This document shows positions 1-5,573 of a stretch of 10,250 nt of DNA, piece by piece (the first letter of the stretch is position 1; every line of letters begins with the position of its first letter). This stretch comes from Candidatus Saccharimonadota bacterium (GTDB taxonomy: Bacteria > Patescibacteriota > Saccharimonadia > Saccharimonadales > UBA4665), in the NCBI GenBank assembly GCA_027314795.1, contig DAHVAE010000020.1, positions 1 through 10,250 on the forward strand. Direction: 5' to 3'. Position numbers and translations under genes: made by a program. Below the pieces are notes generated by a model that was given only the letters and a program-made list of their open reading frames with translations, did not search any database and was not told where the DNA came from.

Positions 1-22
1 GTCTAGGCATTATCCTATTCAT
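1..22 (-). CDS. Start of a downstream gene, possibly ftsW (partial)
   Basis: The mraY stop codon overlaps an ATG in the arrangement TAATG (ATG at 20-22). This opens a frame that runs without a stop to the window edge and reads M-N-R-I-M-P-R. A second in-frame ATG lies at 8-10 behind AGGATA. Such a stop/start overlap usually means translational coupling. In dcw clusters the gene after mraY is often murD or ftsW, and ftsW proteins commonly start with a short basic stretch before the first membrane helix, so ftsW is my guess. Only seven codons are visible, so neither the identity nor the exact start can be fixed. Confidence 0.3.
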
Positions 23-1065
23 TAGTTCATCCGATTAATCAGAAAGATTACCAGACCAAGAAAGGCAGCAGCCTGTCCTAAAATCCAAAAACGCATAGTA
101 ACTTTGGTTTCTGGCCACCCCTTAGCTTCAAAATGATGATGTATTGGTGAAGACAGGAATACTTTTTTACCGTGTCTTAATAATCTCGAAGTCCGATTTA
201 TAATTACCGAACCAGTTTCCATAACGTATACTATGCCGATTATGGGCAGTACATAGACGGTATTTGTTTGCATGGCAATAATGCCTAGAGCCGTACCCAA
301 AGCAAACGACCCCACATCCCCCATAAAGAATCTGGCTGGGAAAATATTAAACCATGTGTAGCTTAACAGTGCGCCGACTACAGTTATACAAAAACCTGCT
401 AATGCATATTTATGCTCAACTACGGCAATGATTGCGTAGGCAGCAAATGATGAACTTAGTAGCCCACCAGCCAGACCATCAAGGCCGTCAGTAATATTTA
501 CTGAGTTAGCTGTAGCTATTACCACGAACCAAAATACTATTATTACAAATACGCCTAATTTCCAATCATGAATATATGGTAAATAAATTGAGTGAACGCC
601 TAATTTTTCATAGAACCACCAACCACCAGCAAAAGCTACAATACTATATAGTCCAAATTTAACTTTAGCCTGCATACCAGCAATTTTGCTATTAAAGCCA
701 CGTATGTTCATCGTATCATCTATTAGGCCAATAAACCCTGCAAAGACCATGCCAACCATTGGCAGCCACGTTTGTGAACGATAAAAATTATCGAAAAGAG
801 TAACTATCGCAATACTAATAACAAAAATCGTACCAGCCATATTAGGAATGTTGCGGTGGTGCTTAGCGGCATGAAGCTTTTTATATACAGTTGCTTCACC
901 TCCAGACCATGCTTCAGATCTAGGCTTCTTCCACCACTGGAACCTATACGCAAGTGTAGTAAATAACGGCGTAATCAGCATGCTTAGCATGAAGCTCGCT
1001 AACCCGAGCGACATTATACGAAGAAGAACGTGGTTGGAGATGGCAAAATGCAATGTGAAATTCAT
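22..1065 (-). CDS. mraY: Phospho-N-acetylmuramoyl-pentapeptide transferase MraY
   Basis: MraY makes lipid I in the cytoplasmic membrane by moving phospho-MurNAc-pentapeptide from UDP onto undecaprenyl phosphate, the first membrane step of peptidoglycan synthesis. The 347 residues form many hydrophobic helices, as expected for this ten-helix enzyme, and the length is close to the usual 320-360. Family motifs are intact: the Asp pair D116-D117 in GLIDD, N187-S-V-N-I-T-D193-G-L-D196-G, F-M-G-D250-V-G-S, and the H309-H-H triple before the last helix. The first cytoplasmic loop (about residues 41-75) is basic, and the usual TPTMGG-like segment reads IPNMAG. The gene lies 30 bases after ftsI. It has no Shine-Dalgarno site, but an extended -10 promoter lies 14 bases before the ATG. 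The stop overlaps a probable next start. Identity is secure. Confidence 0.97.
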   Translation of the reverse strand: MNFTLHFAISNHVLLRIMSLGLASFMLSMLITPLFTTLAYRFQWWKKPRSEAWSGGEATVYKKLHAAKHHRNIPNMAGTIFVISIAIVTLFDNFYRSQTWLPMVGMVFAGFIGLIDDTMNIRGFNSKIAGMQAKVKFGLYSIVAFAGGWWFYEKLGVHSIYLPYIHDWKLGVFVIIVFWFVVIATANSVNITDGLDGLAGGLLSSSFAAYAIIAVVEHKYALAGFCITVVGALLSYTWFNIFPARFFMGDVGSFALGTALGIIAMQTNTVYVLPIIGIVYVMETGSVIINRTSRLLRHGKKVFLSSPIHHHFEAKGWPETKVTMRFWILGQAAAFLGLVIFLINRMN

Positions 1066-1079
1066 ATTAGTTTCTTATG

Positions 1080-1088
1080 ATTATATCA
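1080..1088 (-). promoter_or_regulatory. Extended -10 promoter of mraY
   Basis: On the minus strand the ftsI-mraY gap contains TGATATAAT, a perfect extended -10 (TGn plus TATAAT). No good -35 hexamer lies about 17 bases upstream, which is tolerable for an extended -10. The predicted transcript would start about 8 bases before the ATG, too short a leader for a normal Shine-Dalgarno. Promoter activity is inferred from the motif alone. Confidence 0.5.
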
Positions 1089-1095
1089 TCTGTTA

Positions 1096-2874
1096 TTAAT
1101 TAGTCTTAGGCGCTACATAACCTTCATTAATCAGCATATGGGCTATATCCGCAAAAACAGGCTGCCCGCCATAAGAGCCTGCATACCCAGGCACGTTTGG
1201 CTTTATGTTATAAACGTCAATTACATATTGAGGTTTATTCCCGCCAACAAAACCTGTATACGTTCCATTAAATATGTTTGTGTAATAACCGCCGCCTGGT
1301 TTTGCTACTTGGGCAGTGCCAGTTTTACCACCAACCATGTACTGAGGTGGAAAATTCATAAAGCTAAAACCTCCTTTTAGGTATGCTTGTACAACATTTT
1401 CCTCTAGGGGTATCATATCAGAACCAACTTGTGGGCTAACTACGTTGCGTACTAGTACTTTCGGCTGGTTTATGGTGACTTTACCGCTAGGACTAATGGT
1501 CTCTGCAACTAATGTCGGTTGATAGTATGTGCCGCCGTTAATAATACTGGAGTCGGCTGCCGCTAATTGTAATGCCGTCAATTGAACGCCCTGACCAAAT
1601 GCTGAGTTAGCATAAGTTAAATCTATACTCGGATCAGACATATTAGGTTTAGGTACGTATCCTGCTGATTCATAACCCTGCTCTATTCCGGTAATTTGCC
1701 CCAATCGATAGTGATTTACCATATAGTTATACCAGGCATCCATACCTTTTTGGTCTATTTGGCCGCCGCCCATCTGCATCAACATCCAAACAGCACCAGT
1801 ATTAAGTGAGAGTGCCAGAATACTTGCAATATTTTGTTCTCTAGGACCACCGTCTATCTTAATATCAGTAATATTAAAACCATCAACTACCCAGTGTGCA
1901 GGATCAAAAAACGACGTATTAGGTTGAATTACGCCTAAATTAAGTGCTGCAGGTGTGGTCAAAGTCTTCATAACAGATCCCGGTTCGATAGCATCTGTTA
2001 TAGCCGCATTTTCAAATAATTTTGGGTTTGTAACATTTTGATAATTTGCAGGATCGTAAGTTGGGTAATTAGCCATTGCAACTATTTGGCCATTACTAGG
2101 GTTCATAATTATTGCACTTAATCCCTGTGACTTTGTTGACTTATAGTCTTTAGCTAATATTTGTTCCAGCTGTTCTTGCATCCCAAGGTTAATGGTTAAC
2201 ACAACATTACTGCCGTTTACAGGCGCAGTTTCAATATTGCCATTAGTAGCAGGCAGCGGAACGCCGCTGGCATCTGTAATGGCTTTTACCCTTCCAGGTT
2301 TTCCGGCAAGTTCTTTATTAAGGGCCTGTTCTATACCATATTCTCCTTGACCACTTGGGTTAACAAAACCTAGTAATTGTGCCGCCAGACTACCGTCTGG
2401 ATATGCCCTATAGGCATTGGGCTGCGTGCCAATACCGGGTATCTTAAAACTCAAGATTTTATTACTTTGATTTTGGGTTAATTTCTTTGCTAAGATTACA
2501 TACTCCTCGTGAGGAGTAGCCATCTGGTTGGCATAAAATGACTTACTACCGCCAATAACACTTGAGATTTTGTCTGCTATGCTCTGCAGGTTCTTAGTAT
2601 ATTGAGGATCGGCATAAAGAGTATAGAGTGTTTGGTTTAACACTATCGGTACAATTTGATTACCATCCTTTGCCTCAATTAATCCCCTGATCGCAGGTAT
2701 TTGATATTGTTTTAGTTGATAACTCAGTGCAGCGTTCTTATATTCGCTGTATTTAATAATTTGCACGTAAAATAGTCGTATAACAAAAATAGCTACTATT
2801 AATGTTATCACTCCGTAAAGAATACGGATGCGCTTAATATATCCTATTTTGAGATTTATGTTTTTTGGACTCAT
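1096..2874 (-). CDS. ftsI: Penicillin-binding protein 2/3-type transpeptidase FtsI
   Basis: A class B penicillin-binding protein: it crosslinks peptidoglycan at the division septum and works with FtsW and the FtsQLB group. One membrane anchor lies near residues 17-38 after a basic cytoplasmic start. A dimerisation/pedestal region follows, with a degenerate R-G-L-I motif at 63-66, then the transpeptidase domain from about residue 225 to the end. Active-site motifs are S300-V-M-K303 (nucleophile Ser), S356-L-N358 and K517-T-G519. There are no PASTA repeats. The 592-residue length is ordinary for FtsI. Its position between an FtsL-like gene and mraY supports FtsI rather than an elongation PBP. 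A TATAAT hexamer lies 9 bases before the ATG and there is no Shine-Dalgarno. The SLN motif in place of the common SSN is a mild variant. Identity as a class B PBP is secure; the FtsI label rests mainly on context. Confidence 0.95.
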   Translation of the reverse strand: MSPKNINLKIGYIKRIRILYGVITLIVAIFVIRLFYVQIIKYSEYKNAALSYQLKQYQIPAIRGLIEAKDGNQIVPIVLNQTLYTLYADPQYTKNLQSIADKISSVIGGSKSFYANQMATPHEEYVILAKKLTQNQSNKILSFKIPGIGTQPNAYRAYPDGSLAAQLLGFVNPSGQGEYGIEQALNKELAGKPGRVKAITDASGVPLPATNGNIETAPVNGSNVVLTINLGMQEQLEQILAKDYKSTKSQGLSAIIMNPSNGQIVAMANYPTYDPANYQNVTNPKLFENAAITDAIEPGSVMKTLTTPAALNLGVIQPNTSFFDPAHWVVDGFNITDIKIDGGPREQNIASILALSLNTGAVWMLMQMGGGQIDQKGMDAWYNYMVNHYRLGQITGIEQGYESAGYVPKPNMSDPSIDLTYANSAFGQGVQLTALQLAAADSSIINGGTYYQPTLVAETISPSGKVTINQPKVLVRNVVSPQVGSDMIPLEENVVQAYLKGGFSFMNFPPQYMVGGKTGTAQVAKPGGGYYTNIFNGTYTGFVGGNKPQYVIDVYNIKPNVPGYAGSYGGQPVFADIAHMLINEGYVAPKTN

Positions 2875-2883
2875 CCAACATAT

Positions 2884-2889
2884 ATTATA
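2884..2889 (-). promoter_or_regulatory. Possible -10 box close to the ftsI start
   Basis: A perfect TATAAT on the minus strand ends 9 bases before the ftsI ATG, so a transcript from it would carry a leader of about 3 bases. No convincing -35 is present and the extended TG is absent, so this is weaker than the mraY and small-membrane-protein promoters. It fits the pattern of close -10 boxes in this window. Confidence 0.35.
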
Positions 2890-2900
2890 CTCGCCTAAGC

Positions 2901-2924
2901 CCCAATAACAGATAGGTTATTGGG
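2901..2924 (-). repeat. Inverted repeat over the ftsL-like stop codon
   Basis: CCCAATAAC and GTTATTGGG form a perfect 9-base-pair stem with a 6-base loop. The ftsL-like stop codon (2917-2919) lies in one arm. No T-run follows on the minus strand, so it is not a standard intrinsic terminator. It could protect the 3' end of the upstream message, act as a processing site, or weaken readthrough into ftsI. Function unknown. Confidence 0.55.
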
Positions 2925-3264
2925 TCAACGTGGCACTTGGTGTAACAGCTACCATTGATTTAGCAACAGAGCTATTTTGAACACGATTAAGAGATTGTAA
3001 CTGTGCTTGGGCTACCTCAAGATTTTGCTTTTGGTTTTCAAGCTGCTGTTGCTTAGTTTGCAAGTTAGCAATTTGATAACCATAGGTGTTAGTTTTGGTT
3101 ACTTGAGTTAAGTAAATTAAGCCCAATAAGCAAGCTAACACTACTAATATGATAGTGTTACTTATTGGCCCAATTTTGCGCTTTGTTAAGGCAAAACTGA
3201 CAGAGTTACGATTACGTCCAGAATAGCGTGTGCGATTCATGGCGAGGCTTGAAGAGTATGTCAT
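2917..3264 (-). CDS. FtsL-like bitopic division protein
   Basis: A 115-residue protein with the FtsL/DivIC layout: a basic cytoplasmic tail (residues 1-33, many Arg and Lys), one membrane helix at about 34-54, then a Gln- and Leu-rich coiled coil at about 61-94 and a short polar end. In the divisome FtsL joins FtsB (DivIC) and FtsQ (DivIB) and activates the FtsW-FtsI pair. Sequence conservation in FtsL is low, so the call rests on topology and on its place between rsmH and ftsI, the usual ftsL slot. The start at 3262-3264 has no Shine-Dalgarno; a second ATG nine codons in, just before the Arg-rich tail, is an alternative. A weak TATAAA lies 18 bases upstream. No FtsB or FtsQ gene is seen here. 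Confidence 0.75.
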   Translation of the reverse strand: MTYSSSLAMNRTRYSGRNRNSVSFALTKRKIGPISNTIILVVLACLLGLIYLTQVTKTNTYGYQIANLQTKQQQLENQKQNLEVAQAQLQSLNRVQNSSVAKSMVAVTPSATLTQ

Positions 3265-3299
3265 ATTTTTACTACTTTTAGTTTTATATTTGTTTGGTG

Positions 3300-3329
3300 C
3301 CTAGCTTAAAAGAAATCTCTTAAGCTAGG
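3300..3329 (-). repeat. Perfect inverted repeat between rsmH and the ftsL-like gene
   Basis: CCTAGCTTAA and TTAAGCTAGG pair perfectly over 10 bases around a 10-base loop; 2 to 3 more pairs can form inside past one mismatch. It sits in the 126-base rsmH to ftsL-like gap, about 35 bases before the ftsL-like start. Neither strand has a T-run after it, so a classic terminator is unlikely. An RNase III-type processing site, an mRNA stabiliser or a dimeric protein site are possibilities. The rest of this gap shows nothing I can name. Confidence 0.6.
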
Positions 3330-3390
3330 CTGTACTAGGTTATGTTAAGATAATACCCTAACTTTTACCTTGTACGTACGGGATCTGCTC

Positions 3391-4308
3391 TTAACCTGAA
3401 TTGGCATTTGAGACAACTCCCTTTCTTTTTATTTTCGCTACGGCCCGAAGTTTAGCACTTCTGGCTCGTGGATTATGGGCAGTTTCAATGAAGTTAGCGT
3501 GGACAGGATGTTTAGTGAGGAGCTTTAAGCTGCTGTCATAGCGATTACCACTATGGGCAGCAAAAAACTGTTTAACAATTCTATCCTCCAGACTATGGAA
3601 GCTTATAACTGCTAATTTGCCTCCAGGAGACAAAAGCCTTAACCAAAGCGGTAGACTATCCGCTAATAGGTCTAGCTCATTATTGACTGCAATTCTCAAG
3701 GCCTGAAAGGTTTTAGTTGCAGGGTTATGGCGGCTGTGCCCACCATAAACTGCCGCTATTACTGCCGACAGCTCACTGGTAGAGTATATCGGTCGATTAT
3801 TGGCAATTGCCTCAGCTATTAAACTAGCTTTTGACTCTTCGCCGTAATCCTTTAAGATGCGGTCAATTTCCTCTTTGGGAAAATGGTTTATTATCGTATC
3901 AGCAGTAAATGTTTGCCGTCTATCCATTCTCATGTCTAGCGGCCCATCCTGCTGGAACGAAAATCCACGACTACCCTCGTTAAGGTGCGGTGACGATACT
4001 CCAAGATCGGCCAAAATCAAATCGAACTGCATTTTTGATGAAACTAGCTCTTTACAGGCTCTATAGAAGTCATCATGAATGATTCTTGCACTAGATGAAC
4101 CAAACAATTTATTTAGTTCCGCTACTGCTTGATCATCACGATCAATTAATACTGCTAGATCGGGCCTAGCAGTTTTTTCTAATATTGCCGTTGAGTGCCC
4201 ACCATAACCGGCCGTTAAATCGAGATAACTATCACCTTTCTTGGGCTTTAGTAGCCGCAATACCTCTTTAATAAGGACTGGTTCGTGCTTTTTGTTTTTG
4301 GTTTTTAT
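3391..4308 (-). CDS. rsmH: 16S rRNA (cytosine1402-N4)-methyltransferase RsmH, AUA start proposed
   Basis: RsmH (MraW) uses S-adenosylmethionine to methylate N4 of C1402 in the ribosomal P site. Numbered from the proposed start, the motifs are: H8-E-P-V-L12, the SAM-binding D-L-T-A-G-Y-G-G-H-S at 30-39, D-L-G-V-S-S-P at 101-107, G-F-S-F-Q-Q-D-G-P-L-D-M-R-M-D at 115-129, S-F-H-S-L-E-D-R at 236-243, and the C-terminal N-P-R-A-R-S-A-K at 279-286. The only conventional start, TTG at 4258-4260, removes the conserved HEPVL-KEV segment, which is encoded in frame just upstream. No ATG, GTG or TTG lies between it and the stop codon at 4348-4350. The ATA at 4306-4308 gives 305 residues, normal for the family, and has AAAAAGGA ending 9 bases upstream. 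If ATA is not used, the annotated protein would be 3391-4260 (289 residues). Identity is certain; the start is an inference. Confidence 0.93.
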   Translation of the reverse strand: MKTKNKKHEPVLIKEVLRLLKPKKGDSYLDLTAGYGGHSTAILEKTARPDLAVLIDRDDQAVAELNKLFGSSSARIIHDDFYRACKELVSSKMQFDLILADLGVSSPHLNEGSRGFSFQQDGPLDMRMDRRQTFTADTIINHFPKEEIDRILKDYGEESKASLIAEAIANNRPIYSTSELSAVIAAVYGGHSRHNPATKTFQALRIAVNNELDLLADSLPLWLRLLSPGGKLAVISFHSLEDRIVKQFFAAHSGNRYDSSLKLLTKHPVHANFIETAHNPRARSAKLRAVAKIKRKGVVSNANSG

Positions 4309-4596
4309 TTTGGTGTATCCTTTTTGCTTGTTTTTGTTTTTCCAAGGTCACCTAACCAGCAGCCAACTTTTTGTTTTGATTTAATTTTTGTTTTAAAGGA
4401 CAAATAGACGTGTAAAGAAGAATTCTTTATAGCCTGTTCGTCAATTGAGAGACTTATGTGTGAGGTGGAGTTTTGGGAGGTGTTTTTAAGAAAGAACTAG
4501 GTTATTTTAAGTGGGTTCCTATCCTGTTCCACTTGTTGACTGCCAGTTAGCCAATCTCGAGGGAGCATTAACTAACTATTAAATTTTTAAAGAACT
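4309..4596 (-). other. Long rsmH leader with possible alternative RNA structures
   Basis: This 288-base gap inside a compact operon holds no gene I can support. On the minus-strand RNA, arms at 4567-4577 and 4545-4555 form an 11-pair hairpin (two G-U). The segment at 4538-4550 can instead pair with 4352-4364 over 13 bases (three G-U), close to the rsmH Shine-Dalgarno. The two pairings share 4545-4550 and exclude each other. A further 6-pair stem, AAGTGG with CCACTT, lies nearby on the minus strand (about 4509-4534). A 23-codon frame at 4497-4568 has no Shine-Dalgarno and ends in TAG. The A-rich last 60 bases resemble a ribosome standby region. I found no convincing promoter or terminator. Pairings this long can arise by chance in AT-rich DNA. 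Confidence 0.35.
4318..4325 (-). promoter_or_regulatory. Shine-Dalgarno site that decides the rsmH start
   Basis: The minus strand reads AAAAAGGA here, followed by 9 bases and then the proposed ATA start at 4306-4308. Its core matches the anti-Shine-Dalgarno consensus and its spacing is normal. For the TTG at 4258-4260 the nearest purine-rich stretch (AAAGAGG) lies only 2 bases away, which is too close. This is one of only two well-spaced Shine-Dalgarno sites in the window. Confidence 0.6.
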
Positions 4597-4956
4597 TTAC
4601 TTAGCCATCAATCGCCAGTATTTACCTGCCCTGATAGCTACAACGTTATGCGTTATGCCGGCGTAATCCAAGAGGTGCTGCTCAAGACTAAATCTTCCTT
4701 GTTTCAGGTCAATCTGCCCCTCTGCCTTGCCCGTTCTAAATTGAACGTTCAAATCAGCCGTAGCCTCATCTAGTATGTTCCCAATGAGGTGTGGCTCAAC
4801 TTCTTGGCCCCATACATCTTTCGAGTACAGATGTAGGTACTTTTTAAAGCCGCGGGTGACAACCACTCCACTTGCGAACTCGTGCCTAAGCTCAGTCGGT
4901 ATTGATAACCGCCTTTTGCTATCCAGCTTTCGTTCGAAATAATCTATTGTCGCCAT
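4597..4956 (-). CDS. mraZ: Transcriptional regulator MraZ
   Basis: MraZ is the DNA-binding regulator that heads dcw operons and, in studied species, controls its own promoter by binding short GTGGG/TGGGN repeats as a ring-shaped oligomer. The 119 residues contain the two tandem AbrB-like halves: D12-S-K-R-R16-L-S-I-P at the start, and a second copy around I82-D-L-K-Q-G-R88-F-S-L followed by Y98-A-G-I. The second DXXXR motif is degenerate: in alignment Leu84 takes the Asp place. The first motif has Arg15 where Gly is usual. The protein is slightly shorter than the common 140-150, mostly at the C-terminus. The ATG is preceded directly by AAGGG, too close for a normal Shine-Dalgarno. Four GTGGG boxes lie upstream, which strongly supports the identity and autoregulation. 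Confidence 0.95.
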   Translation of the reverse strand: MATIDYFERKLDSKRRLSIPTELRHEFASGVVVTRGFKKYLHLYSKDVWGQEVEPHLIGNILDEATADLNVQFRTGKAEGQIDLKQGRFSLEQHLLDYAGITHNVVAIRAGKYWRLMAK

Positions 4957-5012
4957 CCCTTATTTCATTAGTGGTTTTTTTATTTTTGCGCGAGGTAAGC
5001 TATTTTGGCCTA

Positions 5013-5058
5013 CCCACGATTACCCACTAACAAGAGCATACTCCCCACAGCTCCCCAC
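5013..5058 (-). promoter_or_regulatory. Array of four MraZ-type operator boxes
   Basis: On the minus strand GTGGG occurs at 5054-5058, 5044-5048, 5023-5027 and 5013-5017. Start-to-start spacings are 10, 21 and 10, so all four lie on about the same face of the helix. This matches the known MraZ operator pattern (TGGGN repeats with 5-base spacers) and lies 57 to 102 bases before the mraZ start. MraZ probably binds here to control the dcw operon. Confidence 0.8.
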
Positions 5059-5063
5059 CACAA
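5035..5063 (-). promoter_or_regulatory. Candidate mraZ/dcw operon promoter
   Basis: TTGTGG (5058-5063) and TATGCT (5035-5040) are separated by 17 bases on the minus strand. Each hexamer is only a partial match (3 of 6 and 4 of 6), but two operator boxes fall in the spacer region and two just downstream of the -10, where bound MraZ would block RNA polymerase. The predicted leader is about 72 bases. The hexamers alone would not convince; the operator arrangement is what supports this placement. Confidence 0.35.
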
Positions 5064-5070
5064 GCATTAA

Positions 5071-5102
5071 ATAATAAAAAAGTGGTGTTTCTAACACCAC
5101 TT
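5071..5102 (-). terminator. Intrinsic terminator after the small membrane protein gene
   Basis: On the minus strand a 10-pair stem (AAGTGGTGTT with AACACCACTT, loop AGA) runs straight into a T-rich tail (TTTTTTATTATTT, partly overlapping the stem end). It is oriented to stop transcripts coming from the gene at 5263-5529, giving a 3' untranslated region of about 160-190 bases. It separates that unit from the dcw operon, whose MraZ boxes begin 12 bases further on. Confidence 0.8.
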
Positions 5103-5109
5103 ATCCACA
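5101..5109 (+). promoter_or_regulatory. DnaA box, perfect consensus
   Basis: TTATCCACA is the strict consensus DnaA-binding site. It touches the terminator stem and lies about 40 bases from the MraZ operator array. A second identical box in the same orientation lies at 5202-5210. About 90 bases of very AT-rich sequence (roughly 23% GC by my count) separate them. Confidence 0.55.
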
Positions 5110-5201
5110 GTATTATTATTCGGCTAAATTTTCGAGCTTTTATGTTGCTTTATATAACAGATTGAAAACTAACAGATGTAAATAATAATTGAATATCGTA
5201 T

Positions 5202-5210
5202 TTATCCACA
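5202..5210 (+). promoter_or_regulatory. DnaA box, perfect consensus (second copy)
   Basis: A second TTATCCACA, 101 bases from the first and in the same orientation. Just beyond it the minus strand carries TTATCCCCT, a two-mismatch box in the opposite orientation, so TTATCC and GGATAA face each other across 12 bases. The rest of 5110-5262 is AT-rich sequence with no other element I recognise. Confidence 0.55.
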
Positions 5211-5262
5211 GGTTTTAGGGGATAAGTATCAAGTACAATATTTTGAACACTTTTTTTACGAA

Positions 5263-5529
5263 TTAATACTTACCTGACCTAGAAGGAGTACGTTGAGTTT
5301 CGCTATAACTAACATAAGCAGGCACTACATCATCCTTTTCTCTGCTAACCGGATTGTTGATGTCATCAGTATTGTTGGTTTCAACCCTTATAACTTGACC
5401 CGGAAGAACGTAGCGATTAACACTATGATTGGGCATTCTCATCATACCAACTATAGTCGCGAGAGACATAATACTTATGCCTAGGAAGCTCGCATAACTT
5501 TTTATAAACAATGTTGTATTTTGAAGCAT
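5263..5529 (-). CDS. Small single-pass membrane protein of unknown function
   Basis: I do not recognise this 88-residue protein. Residues 1-11 are a short tail with one Lys. Residues about 12-30 form one hydrophobic helix, followed by a polar region with a short V-L-P-G-Q-V-I-R-V stretch (41-49), an acidic, Asn-rich part (50-68) and a Ser/Thr/Arg-rich end. This looks like a membrane-anchored protein with a flexible outer tail, though orientation cannot be fixed from sequence. The V-L-P-G-Q stretch faintly recalls LysM-type repeats, but there is far too little for a domain call. It lies 44 bases after yvcK, has its own strong promoter (5540-5568) with almost no leader, and ends before a good terminator, so it is probably a separate transcription unit. 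That the frame is open and so well flanked supports a real gene. Confidence 0.75.
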   Translation of the reverse strand: MLQNTTLFIKSYASFLGISIMSLATIVGMMRMPNHSVNRYVLPGQVIRVETNNTDDINNPVSREKDDVVPAYVSYSETQRTPSRSGKY

Positions 5530-5539
5530 TACTATGTGT

Positions 5540-5568
5540 ATAATAGCATAAGCTTGTTATATAGTCAA
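5540..5568 (-). promoter_or_regulatory. Strong sigma70-type promoter, nearly leaderless
   Basis: TTGACT (5563-5568), a 17-base spacer and TATTAT (5540-5545) are each one base from the sigma70 consensus at ideal spacing. The -10 ends 10 bases before the ATG, so the transcript should start about 4 bases upstream of it. It occupies the 44-base gap after the yvcK stop. This is the best-matched promoter in the window. Confidence 0.75.
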
Positions 5569-5573
5569 ATCTG

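Noticed and set aside
3391..4260. TTG at 4258-4260 as the true rsmH start
   Set aside because: It cuts off the conserved HEPVL-KEV segment and its only purine-rich site is 2 bases away. Kept as the fallback if AUA is not used.
4497..4568. A 23-codon frame on the minus strand in the rsmH leader (M-L-P-R-D-W...), a possible leader peptide
   Set aside because: No Shine-Dalgarno or close -10, no run of regulatory codons, and it ends in TAG while all real genes here end in TAA. Chance is likely for so short a frame.
5066..5094. TTAGAA-N17-TTTAAT as an alternative mraZ promoter
   Set aside because: Poor -35, and it overlaps the terminator stem; the MraZ boxes fit better around TATGCT.
5101..5262. 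Chromosomal origin of replication
   Set aside because: Only two full DnaA boxes, no dnaA or dnaN nearby, and no switch in gene direction. The stretch also looks like the 3' region of a transcribed gene.
5539..5544. TATAAT on the plus strand, and an overlapping relaxed DnaA box at 5535-5543
   Set aside because: No -35 and no plus-strand gene to serve. Both are by-products of the minus-strand promoter sequence.
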